Shown one piece after another: positions 1-5,196 of a stretch of 7,441 nt of DNA. The stretch is from Methanocalculus sp. MSAO_Arc2. Lineage in GTDB: Archaea > Halobacteriota > Methanomicrobia > Methanomicrobiales > Methanocorpusculaceae. Numbering within the stretch: the stretch's first letter is position 1; each line of letters begins with the position of its first letter. The notes under the pieces are model-generated. The model did not search any database. It was not told the origin of the DNA and saw nothing but the letters and a program-made list of their open reading frames with translations. Both the position numbers and the translations under genes were made by a program. The stretch lies in NCBI GenBank assembly GCA_003838065.1, contig QZAC01000227.1, positions 1 through 7,441 on the forward strand. The letters are read 5' to 3'.

Positions 1-1257
1 ACTGCAGTCAGTTTCTATACAGCTGCGCCTGATTCAGCATACCAGATCTTCATCTACACTGATCCAACAGGCGGCCCGATTGGCCCGGGCGGCGTCAAAG
101 CAACAGCGAGCGGAACAATTGGGGTCCCGGGGTATCATATCATTGATCTTTCTGATGTAGAGCTCTCTGAAGGACAGGACTTCTCGGCTGTTGTGCGGCT
201 TACTACACCAGGTTTTGGATTTCCAATACCTGTTGAGGATCCTGTGGAGGGTTATTCAAGCAAGGCAACAGCACATCCGGGTGAGAGTTATGTAAGTCTG
301 GATGGCGAATCATGGACCGATATCACTATACTTTCTGAGAATACGAATGTCTGTCTGAAGGCCTTCACAACCGTCTCAACCTTACCAGAGCCCTTCTTCT
401 CGGCAAATACCACCAGCGGGAATGTCCCGCTGACGGTTGCATTCACCGATGAATCTATCGGAACCCCGACAGCCTGGTTCTGGGACTTTGGCGATGGTGA
501 AATGTCCCGGGTGCCAAATCCGGTGCATACCTATACAGAAGCAGGGGACTATATCGTTGAACTGACAGTGACCAACAGCCGTGGTCAGAATATGATGTGG
601 ATGGTGATCACAGTTGATCCTTTATCATCGGAGCAATCACATGGTGTCTTCAGAAACGGCCAGTGGATCTTTGCAGAAGGTGAAGACTGGACACCGACGC
701 CGTTTGCCGATCGCCCGCAGTTTGGACAGGCCGGAGATGTACCGGTCGTTGTGAATGGTAAACCCGGCGTCTTCCGAAACGGCCAGTGGATCTTTGCAGA
801 AGATGCATTCTGGACACCGACACCGTTTGCCGATCGCCCTCAGTTTGGACAGGCCGGGGATGTTCCGGTCGTTGTAGATGGCAAACCCGGTGTCTTCAGA
901 AACGGCCAGTGGATCTTTGCAGAAGGTGAAGACTGGACACCGACGCCGTTTGCCGATCGCCCGCAGTTTGGGCAGGCCGGGGATATCCCGGTTGTCGTTA
1001 GCGAAAAACCCGGGGTCTTCCGAAACGGCCAGTGGATCTTTGCTGAAGATGAAGCCTGGACGCCAACCCCGGCAGCAGACCGCAGGCAGTTCGGGCAGGC
1101 CGGGGATGTCCCGGTTGTCGTTGACGAAAAACCCGGTGTCTTCAGAAACGGCCAGTGGATCTTTGCTGAAGATGAAGACTGGACGCCAACCCCGGCGGCA
1201 GATCGAAAACAGTTTGGGCAATTCGGGGACAGACCTGTTATGGGTATTGTGTTCTGA
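1..1257 (+). CDS. Secreted lectin-like/PKD repeat protein, 3' portion (5'-partial)
   Basis: The frame is open from base 1 to the TGA at 1255-1257, so the true start lies upstream; the GTG at 193 sits inside a domain and is not a credible start. The first ~125 residues (about 1-375) are beta-rich, with phrases such as SFYTAAPDSAYQIFIYTDP, FSAVVRL and YVSLDGESW. They resemble the lectin-like domain found C-terminal to papain-family (C1A) peptidases in archaeal exported proteins; a peptidase upstream is inference. A clear PKD domain follows at 385-615 (VPLTVAFTD, WFWDFGDG, HTYTEAGDYIVELTVTN). A linker at ~616-642 leads to five 41-residue repeats running to the stop. No C-terminal membrane anchor or sorting signal is seen, so the protein is probably released or held non-covalently at the surface. 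Role: likely extracellular binding or adhesion, with possible proteolysis if the missing part is a peptidase. Confidence 0.85.
   Translation, partial: TAVSFYTAAPDSAYQIFIYTDPTGGPIGPGGVKATASGTIGVPGYHIIDLSDVELSEGQDFSAVVRLTTPGFGFPIPVEDPVEGYSSKATAHPGESYVSLDGESWTDITILSENTNVCLKAFTTVSTLPEPFFSANTTSGNVPLTVAFTDESIGTPTAWFWDFGDGEMSRVPNPVHTYTEAGDYIVELTVTNSRGQNMMWMVITVDPLSSEQSHGVFRNGQWIFAEGEDWTPTPFADRPQFGQAGDVPVVVNGKPGVFRNGQWIFAEDAFWTPTPFADRPQFGQAGDVPVVVDGKPGVFRNGQWIFAEGEDWTPTPFADRPQFGQAGDIPVVVSEKPGVFRNGQWIFAEDEAWTPTPAADRRQFGQAGDVPVVVDEKPGVFRNGQWIFAEDEDWTPTPAADRKQFGQFGDRPVMGIVF
643..1257 (+). repeat. Five tandem 123-bp (41-aa) in-frame repeats
   Basis: Units begin at 643, 766, 889, 1012 and 1135, each exactly 123 bp; the fifth includes the stop codon. 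The consensus starts GVFRNGQWIFAE, continues with WTPTP and DRPQFGQAGD and ends PVVV-x-x-KP. This looks like a shortened relative of the FG-GAP/VCBS-like repeats of methanogen surface proteins (VFRNGTWYLD ... GDIPVVGDW) without their Asp-rich calcium loop; that family link is from memory. Units 1 and 3 are identical over their first 83 bases (643-725 and 889-971). Odd units start GGTGTCTTCAGA and even units GG(C/G)GTCTTCCGA, suggesting a two-unit 246-bp higher-order period. Confidence 0.95.
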
Positions 1258-1262
1258 AAACC

Positions 1263-1279
1263 GAGAAGAGATCCTTCTC
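1263..1279. terminator. Small hairpin between convergent genes, possible terminator
   Basis: GAGAAG at 1263-1268 pairs with CTTCTC at 1274-1279 around a 5-nt loop, inside the 39-bp gap between the plus-strand repeat protein and the minus-strand membrane protein. Read on the minus strand it is followed by GGTTTTC, a short T-run. The stem is weak and archaeal termination relies mostly on T-tracts, so this is only a candidate. Confidence 0.3.
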
Positions 1280-1296
1280 CTCTCCCAAGCCTTCTT

Positions 1297-1845
1297 TCAT
1301 CCTCGCTTCAACTCATCGATCTCCTGTCGAAGCTGGTGTATCTCATCTCTGTCTGATCCGATTTCACGAAATCCAAGACCCATGAATATTGACATAATTG
1401 ACATCAGTCCAACCCCTATCAGGGCCAGATTCATCAGGGTAACCAGAGAATAGCTCAGTTTCGTCAGGTTTTCTGCGAGAGCCTTCATTTCATCTCCTGT
1501 TTCAACGAGATCTGATCCGGTTTTATTTAATGAACTCCCGACTGTAAACAGGAGTTCTCCAGCATCAATGAGTGGCTGACCCGCATCCACAAATGGTATG
1601 GCATTAATGAGCTTGCCGGCGTCCCGGAGAGATCCGCCGGTCTTTTCAACCGGACCGCCAATCCCCTGGATAGACTGTCCGGTTGACCGTACTGAACTTT
1701 CATATCGTTCAAGGATGGCACTTGAATCGCGCATGATCTGCTGGGCATCTGCTGCTGCTCCAAGAGTATAACTGTATCCGGTTCCAATAATGCCGATTAT
1801 GCCAAATATAATAAGCATCGTGCCTAATATTTCAAGATTATTCAT
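1297..1845 (-). CDS. Two-helix membrane protein with Gly-heptad loop, function unknown
   Basis: 182 residues; I do not recognise a family. A membrane helix at ~8-28 is rich in Ile and Gly, and a second runs from ~134 to 157. The ~105-residue segment between them is alpha-helical in character and carries nine Gly-x-x-(Leu/Ile/Val/Met) units. The Gly residues are at 56, 63, 70, 77 and then 89, 96, 103, 110, 117, an exact 7-residue spacing in two blocks broken by a Pro (AIPFVD). The charged tail (~162-182, DEIHQLRQEIDELKRG) looks like a short coiled coil. The ATG at 1845 is supported by GAGGTG five bases upstream and a TATA-like box further up. The loop probably lies outside the cell or forms a rod or bundle packed by Gly faces; this is inference. 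It appears monocistronic or is the last gene after the 152-aa exported protein (115-bp gap). Confidence 0.85.
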   Translation of the reverse strand: MNNLEILGTMLIIFGIIGIIGTGYSYTLGAAADAQQIMRDSSAILERYESSVRSTGQSIQGIGGPVEKTGGSLRDAGKLINAIPFVDAGQPLIDAGELLFTVGSSLNKTGSDLVETGDEMKALAENLTKLSYSLVTLMNLALIGVGLMSIMSIFMGLGFREIGSDRDEIHQLRQEIDELKRG

Positions 1846-1850
1846 ACCTC

Positions 1851-1856
1851 CACCTC
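1851..1856 (-). promoter_or_regulatory. Ribosome-binding site of the two-helix membrane protein
   Basis: GAGGTG on the minus strand, five bases before the ATG at 1845, matches the archaeal anti-Shine-Dalgarno complement GGAGGTGATC and fixes the start. A second GGAGGT abuts the ATG and is too close to act. Confidence 0.65.
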
Positions 1857-1907
1857 ACTCATAATTAAAAAGCGATATTCTCCATGATAGAAAAAGACAA
1901 TCTTCTT

Positions 1908-1915
1908 GTATAAAT
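1908..1915 (-). promoter_or_regulatory. Candidate TATA box for the two-helix membrane protein
   Basis: ATTTATAC on the minus strand resembles the archaeal box TTTATATA. It would place a start site near 1885, giving a leader of about 40 nt that contains the GAGGTG ribosome-binding site. The surrounding region is AT-rich and no factor-B element stands out. Confidence 0.4.
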
Positions 1916-1960
1916 CATTATTGATAAGAGTTGATGGAATACCCGTGCAGATAAGCCAGA

Positions 1961-2419
1961 TTAATCAGACCTTCTTCCGGAATATCCGATGCCAAAATCT
2001 ATATCATGGATCATATAGAAATTCCGTTTTGTTAACGGGGTCGAAATGGTTAATTTTGGAACGGTTACAAGAAATGAATGGCGGGGGAACCAGTAGGTAT
2101 TATCCCCATAATCATAGGACGCAGAATCAACCATAATAACCGCCTGCGTCATATTTGCCGATTCTATTCTGGCATCTTCAAAATTCATTGCACGCAGCAG
2201 CTTCATCCTGAGATCATGGGTGCCAAGGAGCATGACAAGGAATTCAATGCCAGTATCGATGCTATACTGAACGGTGACCGTTGCCACGGTATCTTCGAGC
2301 GTGATATCAACAGATTGAAATGTTATATAACTGTATCGGGAAGTAGGCTCTTCTGCTGCAACAGGCATGCAGCAGGCTGCAAGAAGCACAAGAGATGCAA
2401 GTATTATGCCTGTTTTCAT
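1961..2419 (-). CDS. Small exported or lipid-anchored protein, function unknown
   Basis: 152 residues from the ATG at 2419; an in-frame TTG two codons earlier (2425) was rejected because promoter spacing favours the ATG. The N-terminus MKTGIILASLVLLAACCMPV is a signal peptide. LLAAC (Cys16) could serve as an archaeal lipobox, or a signal peptidase could cut after VAA (residue 22). The mature part alternates polar and hydrophobic residues (ITFQSVDITLEDTVATVTVQY, SFLVTVPKLTIST), suggesting an all-beta fold with a helical middle (GIEFLVMLLGTHDLRMKLLRAM). No catalytic motif or second membrane helix is visible. It has its own promoter and no Shine-Dalgarno sequence. I do not recognise the family; it may be a conserved Methanomicrobiales envelope protein. 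Confidence 0.8.
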   Translation of the reverse strand: MKTGIILASLVLLAACCMPVAAEEPTSRYSYITFQSVDITLEDTVATVTVQYSIDTGIEFLVMLLGTHDLRMKLLRAMNFEDARIESANMTQAVIMVDSASYDYGDNTYWFPRHSFLVTVPKLTISTPLTKRNFYMIHDIDFGIGYSGRRSD

Positions 2420-2441
2420 TAACAATTATTCATCGTTCACT

Positions 2442-2455
2442 ATTATATTGTTTCT
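2442..2455 (-). promoter_or_regulatory. TATA box and BRE, leaderless promoter of the 152-aa protein
   Basis: On the minus strand AGAAACAATATAAT combines a purine-rich BRE-like segment with a TATA box centred near 2446. That is about 27 bases from the A of the ATG at 2419, so transcription should begin at or next to the start codon. The absence of any Shine-Dalgarno match before 2419 fits a leaderless mRNA. Confidence 0.55.
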
Positions 2456-2495
2456 GGTCAAAACAACCCTGTTGGAATACCGGTTGTGGTCAAAA
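2455..2495 (-). repeat. Paired TTTTGACCA direct repeats next to the promoter
   Basis: The minus strand carries TTTTGACCA at 2463-2455 and again at 2495-2487, 32 bp (about three helical turns) apart, with the first copy touching the BRE/TATA of the 152-aa gene. Between them ACAACC (2463-2468) and GGTTGT (2482-2487) form a 6-bp inverted repeat. The layout looks like a regulator-binding region; the regulator is unknown. Confidence 0.4.
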
Positions 2496-2545
2496 GGACC
2501 AGAGAGGCAGACTTCCCCGTGATCCCGGTACAAAGAAAGTGATTT

Positions 2546-2561
2546 TCCCTGTTCACAGGGA
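2546..2561 (-). terminator. Hairpin spanning the alba stop codon
   Basis: TCCCTG (2546-2551) and CAGGGA (2556-2561) form a perfect 6-bp stem around a 4-nt loop that contains the alba TGA. No long T-run follows directly on the minus strand (AAAATCACTTTCTTTG), so it could protect the mRNA 3' end rather than terminate transcription. Confidence 0.35.
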
Positions 2562-2855
2562 TAAGGGCACTTCTTCCGAATTGATTACATTTCGCGTGAG
2601 AATTATCTCGATGCTTGATACATTCGTCCGACCGGTATCAGTTTCGATCTCCTCGGTTGATGTGAATATCTCTTTTTTCCCCACTCCTTCCAGGAAACGG
2701 TTCAATGAGATCTCGGCAGTATCGACAGCCCGGGATATCGCCTTTCCACGCGCCTTAATAGCCACCAGATCTGCGCCATTGTTGAATTGTGTCACCACAG
2801 CCAGAACATAATTCATGACTGGTTTGTTTCCTACGAACACTGTATTGTCCTGCAT
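2553..2855 (-). CDS. albA: DNA/RNA-binding protein Alba (archaeal chromatin protein)
   Basis: 100 residues, the usual Alba length. The signature is clear: VFVGNKPVMNYVLAVVTQF at residues 6-24, then ADLVAIKARGKAISRAVDTAEI and NRFL (centre), and SSIEIILTRN near the end. Alba dimers coat DNA and RNA and compact archaeal chromatin. The lysine equivalent to Sulfolobus Alba Lys16 (first K of GKKPV), whose acetylation lowers DNA affinity, is Asn10 here, while the second lysine (Lys11) is kept; loss of that control site is inference. The gene begins 9 nt after the asd stop with AAGGGA as a weak ribosome-binding site, so it is probably co-transcribed with asd. An internal promoter within asd cannot be excluded, since Alba is normally abundant. 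Confidence 0.95.
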   Translation of the reverse strand: MQDNTVFVGNKPVMNYVLAVVTQFNNGADLVAIKARGKAISRAVDTAEISLNRFLEGVGKKEIFTSTEEIETDTGRTNVSSIEIILTRNVINSEEVPLSL

Positions 2856-2864
2856 TGTAATCCC

Positions 2865-3881
2865 TTAGATATATCCTTTCGTCTTGAGTAGTTCAGCATT
2901 TAAAACGGATGAGCCTGCAGCCCCCCTGATTGTGTTATGCCCCAGGGTTGTATACCTGATACCTTCGCGTATGCGGCCGATAGAGACGGTCATGCCTCCG
3001 CCCCGGTTTCGATCAAGCCGTGTCTGCGGCCGGTCCGGCAGATCAAAGATATGCAGGGTCTCCTCAGGCTGTGTTGGCAGCCCGGTAAAAGGCGGTCTCC
3101 ACTGTTTAAATGCAGATTGTGCATCATCCACACTACATGCTGCATTGACCCAGACCGACATTATATGCCCGTCGATGACAGGCACCCTGTTACAGCTTGC
3201 GCTGATCGAGAACGGTGCAGGCTCAATCTCTGCTCCATTGAAACTGCCCAGGATCTTTTTTGGTTCACTCTCCATCTTCTCCTCTTCAGAGCCGATGTAC
3301 GGGACGATATTATCGCATATTGCCATCCCTGGTATCCCCTCAAAACCTGCACCCGATATCGCCTGGAGGGTTGCAACCCACACATCGGTAAATCCGACCG
3401 AAAGAAGCGGGGCAAGAGAACACGAGAGGATGATGGTTGAACAGTTTGGGTTTGTGACAATGCATCCATCGCGTCCGCTGTCATGCTGGACATCGATGAG
3501 GCCGATATGTTCGGGATTGATCTCTGCGATCATCAGGGGGACGCTCGGATCCATCCGGTGGGATGATGCATTGCTGCAGACCACAACACCCGCATCAGCA
3601 ATCTCCTTCTCAAGTGTTGCTGCAATTTCTGCTGGAAGAGCCGAGAAGACAATATCACACTTTTTAACTGCCTCTACTGTTGTTGGGCTGATCTCCATTT
3701 CCGCTACATTTTCAGGGAAGGGTGCATCCAGCCGCCAGTTTACAATCTTCCCATAGGGTTTTTTCGCACTCCGCTCAGAAGCGGTGAGTGTCTGAAGATG
3801 AAACCATGGATGATTCGCAAGCAGCTGAACAAACCGTTGGCCGACTGCACCTGTAGCACCAAGAACTCCTACATTGATCAT
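2865..3881 (-). CDS. asd: Aspartate-semialdehyde dehydrogenase
   Basis: 338 residues. It reduces L-aspartyl-4-phosphate with NADPH to aspartate semialdehyde, the branch point for lysine, threonine and methionine; in methanogens the product also feeds aromatic amino-acid synthesis. The N-terminal nucleotide-binding motif GATGAVGQRF spans residues 8-17. The catalytic cysteine is Cys147 in TNPNCSTI. The Q173-A-I-S-G-A-G-F segment follows, and RVPVIDGH provides the substrate Arg232 and general-base His239. The C-terminus has NTIRGAAGSSVLNAE. This layout is that of the archaeal/fungal-type enzyme. I place the start at the ATG at 3881 (MINVGVLGATG) rather than the TTG at 3887, because a TATA box lies about 28 nt upstream and no Shine-Dalgarno is present. 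alba follows after 9 nt; dapA and dapB, the next two lysine-pathway steps, lie upstream in the same orientation. Confidence 0.97.
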   Translation of the reverse strand: MINVGVLGATGAVGQRFVQLLANHPWFHLQTLTASERSAKKPYGKIVNWRLDAPFPENVAEMEISPTTVEAVKKCDIVFSALPAEIAATLEKEIADAGVVVCSNASSHRMDPSVPLMIAEINPEHIGLIDVQHDSGRDGCIVTNPNCSTIILSCSLAPLLSVGFTDVWVATLQAISGAGFEGIPGMAICDNIVPYIGSEEEKMESEPKKILGSFNGAEIEPAPFSISASCNRVPVIDGHIMSVWVNAACSVDDAQSAFKQWRPPFTGLPTQPEETLHIFDLPDRPQTRLDRNRGGGMTVSIGRIREGIRYTTLGHNTIRGAAGSSVLNAELLKTKGYI

Positions 3882-3903
3882 GAGCAAGAGATCTAAGGGT
3901 GAG

Positions 3904-3914
3904 AATATATATAA
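3904..3914 (-). promoter_or_regulatory. TATA box of asd, leaderless promoter
   Basis: TTATATATATT on the minus strand is a near-consensus archaeal TATA box centred near 3909. The ATG at 3881 lies about 28 bases downstream and its A is the best-placed purine for initiation, so the asd-alba mRNA should be leaderless. The bases just upstream of the ATG (ATCTCTTGCTC) show no Shine-Dalgarno match. Confidence 0.6.
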
Positions 3915-4000
3915 GGGTTAGAGTTTTGGTTCTCTCATCTCCACGGCACGGGATACGATAAAGACCGCCATACCGCCAGATCACCTGTCACCGGAGATCG

Positions 4001-4016
4001 TTTTGAGTACTCAAAA
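4001..4016. promoter_or_regulatory. Perfect 16-bp palindrome upstream of asd
   Basis: TTTTGAGTACTCAAAA reads identically on both strands. It sits about 90 bp upstream of the asd TATA box and 185 bp past the ferredoxin stop. A dyad of this size with AT-rich arms suits a dimeric regulator, for example an Lrp/AsnC-type protein controlling amino-acid synthesis. It could also be a cruciform or part of an RNA 3' end. No second copy was seen in the window. Confidence 0.45.
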
Positions 4017-4137
4017 GCGGCCTGTCAGTACTATCATAAGGAGCGATACACACGCGCGAGGATGGTTATACCCTTATTGACCGTTCGCCTGGAAACGGGT
4101 AATTCCTGGCATGGGAGGTGCTCGAAAAGGAGTTTGG

Positions 4138-4177
4138 AAAAAGAATAGTTTTTAAACGGTTTGATCCCTGAAAAGGG
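4138..4177 (-). terminator. Candidate terminator downstream of ferredoxin
   Basis: Reading on the minus strand after the ferredoxin stop, a 4-bp stem CCCT/AGGG (4177-4166) is followed by TTTAAAAAC and then CTATTCTTTTTCC, with five consecutive T at 4142-4138. Archaeal RNA polymerase stops at such T-tracts. The stem itself is weak. Confidence 0.4.
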
Positions 4178-4201
4178 TGGTTGTGTCTTCTCGTAGTCCG
4201 G

Positions 4202-4375
4202 CTATTCCATATGGATAGCTTCGACAGGACATTCATCAACACAGCTTTCACAGTCTGTACAGAGATCGATGTCCACGACAGCCAGATCACTGTTCATTGA
4301 TATCGCAGCAGTCGGGCAGATATCAACGCAGGACTCACAACCAGTACATTTCTCTTTATCAACAACAGCTACCAA
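4202..4375 (-). CDS. 2[4Fe-4S] ferredoxin, TTG start
   Basis: 57 residues, a typical minimal clostridial-type ferredoxin. Two complete CxxCxxCxxxCP motifs are present: Cys10, 13, 16, 20-Pro and Cys39, 42, 45, 49-Pro, each binding one [4Fe-4S] cluster, the fourth Cys of each motif completing the other cluster in this fold. It is a cytoplasmic low-potential electron carrier. The chosen start is TTG at 4375, giving M-VAVVDKEKCTGC. GAGGA lies 7 nt upstream, no in-frame ATG or GTG lies close by, and the further-upstream extension (WHVYDERSSRVVDQRK) is dapB read in another frame. It follows dapB by 62 nt and may be read from the operon or from its own promoter in the AT-rich gap. Its partner enzyme is not evident; placement among lysine genes does not by itself imply a role there. 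Confidence 0.92.
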   Translation of the reverse strand: MVAVVDKEKCTGCESCVDICPTAAISMNSDLAVVDIDLCTDCESCVDECPVEAIHME

Positions 4376-4437
4376 TTGGCATTCCTCATATAGTAATGTT
4401 AAAAATAATAAGAAATAGGTTTCGATTTTCCTCTGAT
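4376..4437 (-). promoter_or_regulatory. AT-rich dapB-ferredoxin gap with possible promoter or T-tract stop
   Basis: The 62-bp gap includes CTTATTATTTTTAAC on the minus strand (about 4412-4398). This can be read either as a TATA-like box for ferredoxin or as the oligo-T end of the HD-to-dapB transcript. GAGGA (4387-4383) is the ferredoxin ribosome-binding site. TATA spacing is ambiguous: the T-rich boxes predict starts at 4378-4387, some too close to keep the ribosome-binding site in the mRNA. Confidence 0.35.
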
Positions 4438-5196
4438 CTACAACCCGAGAACTTCTTTCATCGTATACATGCCAGCCGGCTGCCCCGGCACCCATTTCGC
4501 AGCCCTGATGGCCCCGCGTGCGAACACCGAGCGATCATATGCGCGGTGTGAAAGTTCAATCGTCTCGAAATTTCCTGAGAAGAGGACCGAGTGCTCGCCA
4601 ACGATATCTCCTCCCCGTATCACATGGACACCGATCTCATCACCGCGCTCGGTCATTCCAAGACGTCCGTACTGCTTTTCGCGGAGACCCATCTCTTCTT
4701 CCAGGACCGAGATGATCGTTCTTGCTGTCCCACTGGGCGCATCTTTTTTGTACCGGTGGTGCGCCTCGATTACTTCACAGTCATAGTCCGGCAGAAGCGT
4801 TGCGGCATTCCTGATCAACTGCCAGAAGATGTTCACCCCGACACTGAAATTTGTCGTCTTGACGATCGGAACCACATTTGCTGTTGCTTTCTTAATCCTG
4901 TTCTCTTCCTCTTCGGAAAACCCGGTCGTTCCGACGACAAGCGCAATCCCGTGCCTGGCAGCGACTTCGATAGTTTCAACCGAAGCTGATGCAATGGTAA
5001 AGTCGATGAGGCAGTCAGGCTTTATCTCCGTGAGAAATTTCTCAATCTCCCCAGATTCGACAACCGGCTTTCCAAGCGCCTCACCGGAACGGAGATCAAT
5101 TCCTCCAATAAATTCCAGGTCCGGGTCCTGATCAACCATTGTACTGATGATCGTCCCCATACGACCAAAGGCGCCGCAGACTGCAACCTTAATCAT
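4438..5196 (-). CDS. dapB: 4-hydroxy-tetrahydrodipicolinate reductase
   Basis: 252 residues. It reduces the dapA product to tetrahydrodipicolinate with NAD(P)H, the second committed step of diaminopimelate/lysine synthesis. The N-terminal Rossmann motif VAVCGAFGRMG spans residues 4-14. DFT (65-67) and VGTTGF (88-93) line the cofactor site. TTNFSVGVN (114-122) replaces the more common PNFS/ANMS-type motif start. EAHHRYKKDAPSGTA (144-158) holds the catalytic His146 and Lys150 and the substrate-binding SGT loop. RGGDIVGEHSVLF completes the family pattern. The start is the ATG at 5196 (MIKVAVCGAFG); the 14-codon upstream extension is out-of-frame dapA sequence. The gene overlaps the end of dapA by 8 nt, so translation is probably coupled. 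GAGGTG lies 10 nt upstream of the ATG. Confidence 0.97.
   Translation of the reverse strand: MIKVAVCGAFGRMGTIISTMVDQDPDLEFIGGIDLRSGEALGKPVVESGEIEKFLTEIKPDCLIDFTIASASVETIEVAARHGIALVVGTTGFSEEEENRIKKATANVVPIVKTTNFSVGVNIFWQLIRNAATLLPDYDCEVIEAHHRYKKDAPSGTARTIISVLEEEMGLREKQYGRLGMTERGDEIGVHVIRGGDIVGEHSVLFSGNFETIELSHRAYDRSVFARGAIRAAKWVPGQPAGMYTMKEVLGL

Larger units (their letters stand above)
3888..4201. other. 314-bp non-coding region between ferredoxin and asd
   Basis: No convincing gene is present. It holds the asd TATA box (3904-3914), a 16-bp palindrome (4001-4016) flanked by two copies of CCTGTCA (3984-3990 and 4021-4027), and the likely 3' end of the ferredoxin transcript (T-rich on the minus strand, 4138-4177). 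A 28-codon plus-strand frame at 4062-4148 has no family features. No tRNA or recognisable structured RNA was seen. Confidence 0.6.

Noticed and set aside
637..1221. Long minus-strand open frame (194 codons) across the repeats
   Set aside because: It is antisense to the PKD/repeat protein and is open only because the repeat unit (123 bp) is a multiple of three, so one stop-free unit stays stop-free in every copy.
643..1257. CRISPR array
   Set aside because: The repeat units are 123 bp, directly adjacent, in frame and protein-coding, with no unique spacers.
878..1453. Plus-strand frame (191 codons) through the repeats and into the next gene
   Set aside because: It is a frame-shifted read of the repeats, rich in Ser, Arg and Gly, with no ribosome-binding site, and runs antisense into the two-helix membrane protein.
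2884..3756. 290-codon plus-strand frame opposite asd
   Set aside because: asd is unmistakable on the other strand with its catalytic residues; the opposite frame has no family features.
4062..4148. 28-codon plus-strand frame in the asd-ferredoxin gap
   Set aside because: Its GAGG directly touches the ATG with no proper spacing, composition is unremarkable and nothing resembles a known small protein.
3888..4201. tRNA or structured RNA gene in the 314-bp gap
   Set aside because: No cloverleaf, CCA end or T-loop sequence (GGTTCGAATCC type) is present; only a palindrome and T-tracts are seen.
4376..4495. Longer N-terminus for the ferredoxin (to 4495)
   Set aside because: It would overlap the dapB end, adds 40 residues absent from minimal ferredoxins, and the TTG at 4375 has a well-placed GAGGA.
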